Shown piece after piece: positions 1 to 6,700 of a stretch of DNA of 6,913 nt. The position numbers were made by a program, and so were the translations under genes. This DNA is from Lentisphaerota bacterium (lineage in GTDB: Bacteria > Verrucomicrobiota > Kiritimatiellia > RFP12 > UBA3636): NCBI GenBank assembly GCA_022837245.1, contig JALHHX010000118.1:1-6913 (forward strand). Direction: 5' to 3'. Positions within the stretch are counted from its first letter, which is position 1, and every line of letters begins with the position of its first letter. The notes under the pieces were generated by a model. It had not been told where the DNA came from, did no database searches, and saw only the letters and a list, made by a program, of their open reading frames with translations.

Positions 1-863
1 ATCAAAAGAACATAATAGCGCCTCTCAAGACAGCGCACACGAGCCCCATATCCCCTATCCGCCCGCTGCGCGTTTTCATTGACCCGGGCCATGGCGGCGG
101 CGACCCAGGCGCGCGCTCTAAAAACCAAAAAGTCTCCGAATGCGACGCGGTCCTCGATATTTCCCAAAGACTCGCCGAGCATCTGCGCAACGCGGGTTTC
201 GAGGTGCGCCTGTCTCGCAACGGGCCGTCAATTTCCCAGACCCTTGAAGGCCGCGCCGAAAGCGCGTCGCGCTGGAAGGCAGACGTTTTTCTAAGCATCC
301 ACATAAACGCCAGCTCCAGCGCAGGCCCGAACGGGTTTGAAACTTACATCCTGCCTGCGCTCGGCACGAAGGACAATGGCGGGCGTCTGCCCGGGAATGC
401 GAACGATATACGCAACATGCAGCTTGGGTTCGCCATACAGCGAAGGGCGCTTAAGACGTCCGGTTTTGAAGACCGCGGCCTGCGCCGGGCTCGTTTCACC
501 GTGCTCCGCGAGGCCAAAATGCCTGCGGCGCTTATCGAATGCGGCTTTATTTCTTCGGGTAAAGATATTAAGGTGCTCGAGACCGCGAGCGGCCGCGAAC
601 GCATCGCCCGTGGAATCTACCAGGGGGTCTGCGATTATGCTTACGGCACCATGTCGCCAGGACTGGCGGCCCATCCTGTGGTCGATCCCAACACCATCAA
701 GCCAGGGGCGCTTGCGAAAACTGCGGTCGATATCGCGCCCAGGGAGATCGTGAACATGGACGACTTCGACGCCTGGAAACCTTTAGAGTTCAAGCCTGAT
801 CCAAACGAAGACCCGGTTGTTGCCGAAACGCGCCGCAGGGTTGAGAAAGCCGCTGGGCTGTAG
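1..863 (+). CDS. N-acetylmuramoyl-L-alanine amidase (Amidase_3 family), 5'-truncated by window edge
   Basis: Zinc-dependent amidase that cleaves the bond between N-acetylmuramic acid and L-alanine in peptidoglycan; members of this family act outside the cytoplasmic membrane. The frame is open from base 3 to a TAG at 861-863, giving 286 visible residues. No start codon precedes the catalytic domain, so the start and any signal peptide lie left of the window; a GTG at 204 falls inside the domain and cannot be the start. Numbering from base 3, the first zinc ligand is His30 in FIDPGHGGGDPGA. The second is probably Glu46 (VSECDA), the third His100 (FLSIHINAS), and the catalytic Glu179 lies in ALIECGF. 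All expected active-site residues are present, so the enzyme looks functional. A tail of about 75 residues after the domain is charged and Pro-rich and shows no SPOR or SH3 repeat I recognise. The gene converges on the minus-strand ATPase gene with 1 nt between stop codons. The family call is secure; a specific AmiA/B/C symbol is not justified. Confidence 0.93.
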   Translation, partial: QKNIIAPLKTAHTSPISPIRPLRVFIDPGHGGGDPGARSKNQKVSECDAVLDISQRLAEHLRNAGFEVRLSRNGPSISQTLEGRAESASRWKADVFLSIHINASSSAGPNGFETYILPALGTKDNGGRLPGNANDIRNMQLGFAIQRRALKTSGFEDRGLRRARFTVLREAKMPAALIECGFISSGKDIKVLETASGRERIARGIYQGVCDYAYGTMSPGLAAHPVVDPNTIKPGALAKTAVDIAPREIVNMDDFDAWKPLEFKPDPNEDPVVAETRRRVEKAAGL

Positions 864-864
864 A

Positions 865-1662
865 TCAGTAGTGGTCGACGGTGATCGAGCCGACGCTGAT
901 GTTCATGTCCTCGGCGTCTTCGACCTTGTCCACGCGCCCGCCTTTGATCCAAACGATGCGGTCGGATGCCTTTAGCATCTTGTAGTCGTGTGTCGCGGTG
1001 ATGACCGTGACACCTTGGTTGCGGCACAGTTCGGAAAGCAGGTCTATGATCTCCTCGCCCGTCTTTTGATCCAGGTTCGCCGTGGGCTCGTCGGCCAGGA
1101 TAATAGCTGGATCATTGGCGAGCGCCCGCGCAATTGCAACGCGCTGCTGCTGGCCGCCAGACATTTCGCCTGGAGTATGTTCGAGGCGGTGTCCGAGGCC
1201 AACGATCTCCATGACTTCAGTGGCGCGTTTCTTGGCTTCCGAGTCGCTGACTCCAAGGAATGTCAGAGGCAGCATCACGTTACCGAGGCCTGTTAGCCAC
1301 GGGATAAGGTTGTAAGTCTGGAACACGTATCCGATGTGTTTGCAGCGGAAGTACGACAGCTCACGAGAACGGAGCTTCGGAAGCGAAACGCCACCGACCG
1401 AGACTTCTCCGGCCGTAGGTTTGTCGAGGGCGCCGATCATATTGAACAATGTCGATTTCCCGGATCCCGACGGTCCCATTATGGAGAGATATTCCTCTCG
1501 GTAGACGTCGAGGTTGATCCCGCTCAGCGCGTAGACCTTCTCGTCGCCTTTCACGAACACCTTGTCCACGCCGCGCACCGACACCAGGACTTTCTTGCCC
1601 GCAGGGGGCGGCGGGGGCATGTAGCCAGCCACCTCTTTGTCTTTTTTTTCTGCTGTCATCAT
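865..1662 (-). CDS. ABC transporter ATP-binding protein, LolD/MacB/FtsE type
   Basis: Cytoplasmic ATPase that should dimerise and power an FtsX-type permease. It is 265 aa long, against about 230 for a typical LolD. Visible motifs are: Walker A GPSGSGKST (residues 63-71), Q-loop around Gln115 (YVFQTYNLIP), signature MSGGQQQRVAIARAL (167-181), Walker B with catalytic Glu (IILADEPTANLD, 187-198) and the H-loop His225 (ATHD). All are intact. The first 24 residues are an extension: lysine-rich, then five prolines in a row at 16-20, before the first beta strand. The C-terminal 25 residues after the Asp-Arg-Ile-Val strand are acidic and unremarkable. The start is placed at the ATG at 1662 because AGGAGG lies 6 nt upstream; a second ATG follows at once (1659). 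A longer open frame to 1707 would overlap the upstream gene and has no such site. This is the last gene of the minus-strand operon, 13 nt after the OPT-like gene. The partner is inferred to be the large FtsX-like permease two genes upstream. Whether it exports lipoproteins, lipids or drugs, or only transmits force, cannot be read from the ATPase. Confidence 0.96.
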   Translation of the reverse strand: MMTAEKKDKEVAGYMPPPPPAGKKVLVSVRGVDKVFVKGDEKVYALSGINLDVYREEYLSIMGPSGSGKSTLFNMIGALDKPTAGEVSVGGVSLPKLRSRELSYFRCKHIGYVFQTYNLIPWLTGLGNVMLPLTFLGVSDSEAKKRATEVMEIVGLGHRLEHTPGEMSGGQQQRVAIARALANDPAIILADEPTANLDQKTGEEIIDLLSELCRNQGVTVITATHDYKMLKASDRIVWIKGGRVDKVEDAEDMNISVGSITVDHY

Positions 1663-1668
1663 AAAATT

Positions 1669-1674
1669 CCTCCT
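1669..1674 (-). promoter_or_regulatory. Strong Shine-Dalgarno AGGAGG for the ATPase gene
   Basis: A perfect AGGAGG on the minus strand sits 6 nt before the ATG at 1662 and 9 nt before the ATG at 1659. It lies in the 13-nt gap after the upstream gene's stop codon. It decides the start in favour of this Met-Met pair over the upstream in-frame candidate at 1707, and implies that the ATPase has its own good translation initiation rather than depending only on coupling. Confidence 0.85.
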
Positions 1675-1675
1675 G

Positions 1676-3673
1676 CTAATAAGCCATTGTGCTGACGGAT
1701 TTAACAAGGAACACCAGTCCCACAGCGAGCATCGAGACGAGTCCGGTGCCGACGAAGAATCCTGACGACACCACGGGGATCATTCTGCGCCACTCGGCTC
1801 CGTATTTCTTTTCAAAGTAAAACTTCCCCACTAACGCGCCGATGAAGTTTGGAATGACGCTGTGCGGAGCCGTCTGGCCAAAACCCCTGACACAACCGAA
1901 GAACAGCATGGTGGGGGCGCCGAACCATCCGAGCACACTCATAAGAACGGCCGCGGAGCCGAAGCCGGCGATGAATCGCCCGAAGCCCAGAGCCTCTGTG
2001 AACTGCGAATATTCCCCAAGCGTGGCCGAATAGAGCAGGCAGGCGTTCTTGGCGTTCAGGTCCCATATCTCCATCGTGAACGGATAGACTGCGGATGGGA
2101 TTTCAGCGAGTCCCCAGATGAAGCTTGAGAAAAACAGAGTGGAGAGAATGACAACGGGGAACAGGAAAAATTGCGCCTTCCAGATCGACGAGAACTTGCA
2201 CCCGAGGAGTTCAGCCTGCTTGTAATTGACCACTTCAATGCCGTAGTTGGATTTCGGGATCGGCAGGAACCAGATTTTAACGCCTTTGTAGCCCGAGAGA
2301 ATGAATGCGAGTTCTGTAATGAACGGGATTTCGATCACCTGGCCGGCCAGCCCCTCAAGGCGTGCGGTCACATAGGAGATGAGGGGCGTGTAAAGGAAGC
2401 CGAAGAAGAAAAGCACCAGCATGACGCCGGGATGCCAGTCGATCAGCCAACCGGACAAAAGGATATAGCCAGTGCATGATATCGCGTAGGTTACGAAGAA
2501 TAGCCATGAGGGCATGTGACCGCGTTTTTTGGACAGCTCGTCGATCCTCGCCTTGTGATCATGGGCTTTGCCCGCCTTGCGGCTCCGGCGGACAGTCATG
2601 AAGGCGACGCCGATGCCGTAGAATGCAATCGCGAGCGAAATGCCTATCTGGAAGCTGAAGTAGAAGTCGATGTTGTTTGCGAAGAGCGTTAGCACCGTCG
2701 TGTCGCCGCGTTCCCACGTCTGCATCATGCCTGCCTTGTAAAGAAGGGGGTTCATGATGAACGTGAAGATCAGACCAATGAAAGAGCCTACCATCGAAAA
2801 GAACGGCAGCGTCATGCCTAGAATGAAGTTGCCCATGTCGAACGAAAGTCCGGTGGCCGTTGCGGGCAGGAAGTCCTGTGTGTAAGGCGTGAAATCGGCG
2901 AACGGTATTTTGAAAAGCATGAGCGTTGGCCCGAAGAAGGCGCCGCTCAAGGTCGGCACCGCCATGTAGACCAGGCCAAAGATCATGCCGATGCCAGTCC
3001 CAACGCAGAACATGCGCCAACGGACGCTTGACCCGGCGGTTTTAGCGGAACCGTCGACTTGTTCGGAAATTGCAAGGATGCCTTGCGCGCCGATCGGCGC
3101 CATCGGGAAGGGCAGACGCTCGATATCGGATGTGAGCCTGAACAGGCCGTAGCCCAGCACCGTGCTGCTGAAGCGCCCCATGATCTGCTGGAAAAGCAGC
3201 AGCCCGACCGCCGGCAACCATGCCTTGCTCAAGAACGAACGCGGTGCCTCGTCGAGGTTTGGCGGGGCGACCCAGTTCGGGATCATATCGGCGATGCCGG
3301 TCGAGACGGCGGCGTCGGACCGCACCCAGAACTGAGTCCATAGCAACGGGCCGCCACCCATTACCATGCCCGACATGTAGAATAGTATGAACAGCTGCGC
3401 ACGGGACATCTTGACGTTGGCGCGCTTGGCAACTTCGACGAAGAGCAGCACCGTGACCCACTGCGCCGCGCCGCCTATGCCCACGCCGGCCACGAGGCCC
3501 ATGTAGAGCGCGCCGGGCACCATCACCAGCGCCACGAAAAGAGTGCCTATGAGCGAGGTCAGGTTGAAGCCGTCCTCGAAAGTGTCGGGCACTTCCAGAA
3601 GCTGCCTGAATTCCTCCAGCTCTTTATCAGGCCCCTTGACGCGGCGTCTAAACAAATTATCGAAAATAGTCAT
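1676..3673 (-). CDS. Polytopic membrane protein, OPT superfamily / DUF6785-like putative transporter
   Basis: A 665-aa, very hydrophobic integral membrane protein. I count at least twelve probable membrane segments (roughly residues 38-58, 65-82, 92-110, 150-175, 220-240, 282-308, 340-360, 388-410, 414-434, 498-520, 560-590, 635-657). A charged, presumably cytoplasmic loop at 361-386 splits the protein in two. The size, the bipartite layout, the early YMGLVAGVGIGG segment, the DIERLPFP motif (183-190) after a membrane helix, and the closing FYFEKKYGAEWRRMIP before a last helix resemble the OPT oligopeptide-transporter superfamily and the planctomycete-type DUF6785/DUF6784 proteins. That assignment comes from memory of family patterns, not a search, and the substrate is unknown. 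The start is the ATG at 3673, 28 nt after the upstream stop, with GGGAG 11 nt before it. An in-frame GTG at 3694 (AGGAG 13 nt upstream) is an alternative. The open frame continues to 3775, but that would overlap the upstream gene by about 70 nt. The gene lies between an ABC permease and its likely ATPase, which suggests co-function. Confidence 0.72.
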   Translation of the reverse strand: MTIFDNLFRRRVKGPDKELEEFRQLLEVPDTFEDGFNLTSLIGTLFVALVMVPGALYMGLVAGVGIGGAAQWVTVLLFVEVAKRANVKMSRAQLFILFYMSGMVMGGGPLLWTQFWVRSDAAVSTGIADMIPNWVAPPNLDEAPRSFLSKAWLPAVGLLLFQQIMGRFSSTVLGYGLFRLTSDIERLPFPMAPIGAQGILAISEQVDGSAKTAGSSVRWRMFCVGTGIGMIFGLVYMAVPTLSGAFFGPTLMLFKIPFADFTPYTQDFLPATATGLSFDMGNFILGMTLPFFSMVGSFIGLIFTFIMNPLLYKAGMMQTWERGDTTVLTLFANNIDFYFSFQIGISLAIAFYGIGVAFMTVRRSRKAGKAHDHKARIDELSKKRGHMPSWLFFVTYAISCTGYILLSGWLIDWHPGVMLVLFFFGFLYTPLISYVTARLEGLAGQVIEIPFITELAFILSGYKGVKIWFLPIPKSNYGIEVVNYKQAELLGCKFSSIWKAQFFLFPVVILSTLFFSSFIWGLAEIPSAVYPFTMEIWDLNAKNACLLYSATLGEYSQFTEALGFGRFIAGFGSAAVLMSVLGWFGAPTMLFFGCVRGFGQTAPHSVIPNFIGALVGKFYFEKKYGAEWRRMIPVVSSGFFVGTGLVSMLAVGLVFLVKSVSTMAY

Positions 3674-3684
3674 CGGATTCCATT

Positions 3685-3689
3685 CTCCC
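3685..3689 (-). promoter_or_regulatory. Probable ribosome binding site GGGAG for the OPT-like gene
   Basis: GGGAG on the minus strand lies 11 nt before the ATG at 3673, a slightly long but workable spacing. It is in the 28-nt gap after the TAA of the upstream permease gene. A competing AGGAG at 3708-3712, inside the end of the permease gene, is 13 nt from an in-frame GTG at 3694, so the exact start remains open between the two. Confidence 0.45.
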
Positions 3690-3701
3690 GGCACCGGGCC
3701 T

Positions 3702-6700
3702 TTAAATCTCCTCGCTTCCCCGCCCGGCTTCATCGGCACCGAGCTTAATGCGCGTTTCATGTCTGTAATGTTCAACTGTCGCTATCGGCAGCGAGCGCCA
3801 CAGCAGAAACTGCTGGCGCAATTCCGCCGCGAAGTTGCGGTTGCTCCTGATCCACGACGACGGCGTGCCGCCGACGCGCTCAAGCTCGACGACCACTTCA
3901 TTGATCCCCGCGATTTCAAACTCAGAGGAGTACATCTTGAACTTCTGGAAAATGCCGAGGTCGAACGGAGCAAGCGAAATGTCTGCCTCGATGCCTATGG
4001 CATCTTTGCCACCCTGCGCGCCAGGTACTTTGAAGAGGTTGACGTTCTTGGCGGCAAACTCTCCGAGCGTGGCGTCGGAGTGGTTGGCGAAATGCTCTCC
4101 GATGAAAGACAGGATACCAGCGAAGTCCACCTCTGAAACAGTGAATGGGAAGACGAACTTGAGATTGTCGCCCTCGGGGCTCGGCATCTTCCACTTGCGC
4201 GACACGCCGGGGTTGGCAGATCGGCTGGCCCTCAGCGCCGGGAAAATAGTTGAGAGCATCACAACTGCCATGACAATCAAGATTGTCGATACCGACGCAA
4301 GCGAGGAGAAGTTCATCTCCGGCGGGGTCATGACGCCCATTTTGCCCAGCACGCTGAATATTTTCGCCACCAGCTGAGATATCAGATATCCGCCCATGCC
4401 GCCTATCACCGAATAAACAGCGGACTCGGCGAAGAAGAGCGCCCCTACGTTTGGAGGCGAAAGCCCAAGGGCTGAGTAAGTGAATATTTCGCGCTCACGG
4501 TCGACAATCGAACCCATGAGCGAACTGAAGATTATCAAGCCTCCCAACAGCAACGGCACGATGACGTCAGCGAATCCGGAACCCTCGACCGCCTTCGTGA
4601 AGAACATCCTGCTGGTGCCTTCCGGGGACTTCACCAGCACTGCGCCGCGGAAGACCTGCGCCATGGAGCGGGCCGCCAAATTGAGCTCGACGTTGTCATT
4701 TCTGGGATACATTGTGATGAAGTTGACTATGTTCGCGTTCGGGAACATTTCGTCGAGATCAGACAGGCGAGCCAGCGCCATGACATCCGAGGACAGCCAT
4801 TCGAAGCTGCCGCCAGACTCGTCCTCGAACATCGAGGCAGCAGCTCCGGCCGTGGGAGAAGCGCCTCGGCGGCTCATAGTGGACTGGAAGTCGGGCGGCA
4901 AGACTCTAAGGCCATCGAGCGTGTTGAGACTCTGGAGGGCATTGCCGTCGAACGTCCCGGCGTATGATAGGCTGCGCCCGTTCAGGAGCAACTCATCCCC
5001 CACCTCCGCCTCAAGCACGTTGGCGATTAGCAACGGCAGGTAGATCGGGGGGTGGCTGAATTCGCCGCTGCCGAATTCCGGCACAACACGCCTGAGCCCC
5101 TCGGAACGCCCGAACTCGCCTTCGTCGAGACCCATCACGGCTCTGAGCGACGCGGTCTTTTGAGTACGTGGTGAGTATAGCACACGATCAGGGGAGATCG
5201 GGGTGTTTCCAGTGTCTGACGGACGCGTCGGCAACTTGAAGACGCCGCCGCGCCTGAAGGACTCGAAATCCTTTTCATAAATCGCACCGATTGATCGCTC
5301 CATCATCCGGTCTATTTCAAGGAAAGAGAAACGATGCAGCTCGATGCGGTTCTCACCGGATCCGCGCCCGAGGTATGACTCGACCACGCCCTCTTTTGGT
5401 GTGAACGACGCGAACACCAGGATCGTGAAGGTAAGCAGCACAACGGTCAGGCTGGTCAAGAACGTCTTCAGCGGCCGGTTGCGCATGCCCGAAATGCCTA
5501 TTAGGATTGCCGACATCGTCGTGGAACTGTCGCTCTCGATACCGTGCACCGTGGAGGCCAAGCCCTGCATCGCGCGTATCTCCTGCTTGATTTTCCCCAT
5601 CATGAGCGAAATGGTTATGACGGACAGCAATATGATCACAAACGCCAGGAAGATGACGATCGGCGCCGAGGCGAGGGAGAACGCCGGGTGCGTGAAGTAT
5701 AGAATCAGGAAAGTGCCGATAAAGAACGCGCAGAAGCCCATTATCTGCTTGTAGATGCTTGTGAAGCCGCAGAGCAGGCGCTCCATCGCGAATGCGAACG
5801 GGATGTTGAGCAGAAGCAACACAACGACCGCCTGCACGAGATCCTCGGTTACGCCGCGAAGCGGGCCGTAAACCCGGTTTTCGATGCATGTCGCGAATAT
5901 ATGGTGGGCGCGTGCAAGCGACCACTTGTTCTCCGTCTCCATCTGCTTTGCCTCGTCCATGTGGTCTTTGGCGTCGGCATGGAGCTGCTCGAGATCGTCG
6001 CGCACGATGTTCCTGTTGCGCAAGATGCGCAGGCGCACTTCGTTGAGCACATAGACGTCGTTGGCGCCTTGGGCTATGCCGTCAAAATGCAGCATTGTGT
6101 CGGCATTCAGCGGCACACCGTACCCCATCGCGGCCTCAACCGCAACGTCATTCACATCGACCAGCTCTGGCGCGATGGATCCCAGGATCATTTCGCCGCT
6201 ACCGCCGATGCGTTTGATGTTGTCAGGCCTGTCAGCGAAAAACTCATACGGATTGCCGGTTATGGATACGTTCGCGGCGGTTTTGTGAACCGCGTCCTTG
6301 GAGGCTAGCATCACACGCGGCTTGTACATCGGATTGCCGGATGGATCCGCCGCATAACCGTTGTTGAAGCTCACGCCGCCATGCGCGAAGAAAAGATGGT
6401 TTGGGGTGGTCTTGATACCGCCGGAGCCGCCGGAATCCGCATCGGAGGATATCCGTTCGAAACGCCCATCGGCATCGTAGCCGATGCCGTAGTGGCGCGC
6501 GCCCCAACCGGTGGCAACGTTGCGCGAAACGCCTGGCATATAGACGTACCCGTTGGCCAATATGCGCGTCCTCGGCGCATGGGTTAGACCAACAACTGGA
6601 CCTTCCGTTGAGAACCCGGAGAAGAGAAATATGGAATTCTTCGGCACGCCCGCGTTCTCGCTGGATCCCTTCGCGTAATTCAGGAAGTTTAGACCTCTGA

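Noticed and set aside
204..863. Short version of the amidase starting at the GTG at 204
   Set aside because: The frame is open upstream and encodes the first zinc-ligand motif DPGHGG and the Glu ligand before this codon; starting here would delete half of the active site.
863..886. Possible stem-loop with GATCA and TGATC arms at the convergent junction
   Set aside because: Only five base pairs flank a 14-nt loop, the inner positions do not pair well and no T-run follows, so it is not a credible intrinsic terminator.
1663..1707. Extended N-terminus for the ATPase starting at 1707
   Set aside because: It would overlap the end of the OPT-like gene, and the perfect AGGAGG lies inside this extension, placed exactly for the ATG at 1662.
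2559..3020. Minus-strand open frame of 153 codons within the OPT-like gene
   Set aside because: It is out of frame with the membrane protein, rich in His and Arg, and has no recognisable motif or ribosome binding site evidence.
3674..3775. Extended N-terminus for the OPT-like protein starting at 3775
   Set aside because: It would overlap the 3' end of the permease gene by more than 70 nt, and the extra residues are basic and unlike the rest; the ATG at 3673 sits just after the permease stop.
3543..4136. Plus-strand open frame of 197 codons antisense to the permease/OPT-like junction
   Set aside because: It overlaps two well-supported minus-strand genes, its translation is rich in Arg, Ser and Leu without recognisable motifs, and it is typical of an antisense shadow in GC-rich coding DNA.
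4480..5043. Plus-strand open frame of 187 codons inside the permease gene
   Set aside because: It lies fully antisense to the second extracytoplasmic and FtsX domains, shows no domain or plausible initiation context, and has low-complexity Ser/Arg-rich composition.
5353..5925. Minus-strand open frame of 190 codons in another frame of the permease gene
   Set aside because: The protein is Arg/His/Pro-rich and featureless, while the overlapping frame encodes clear membrane helices, so this is an out-of-frame shadow.
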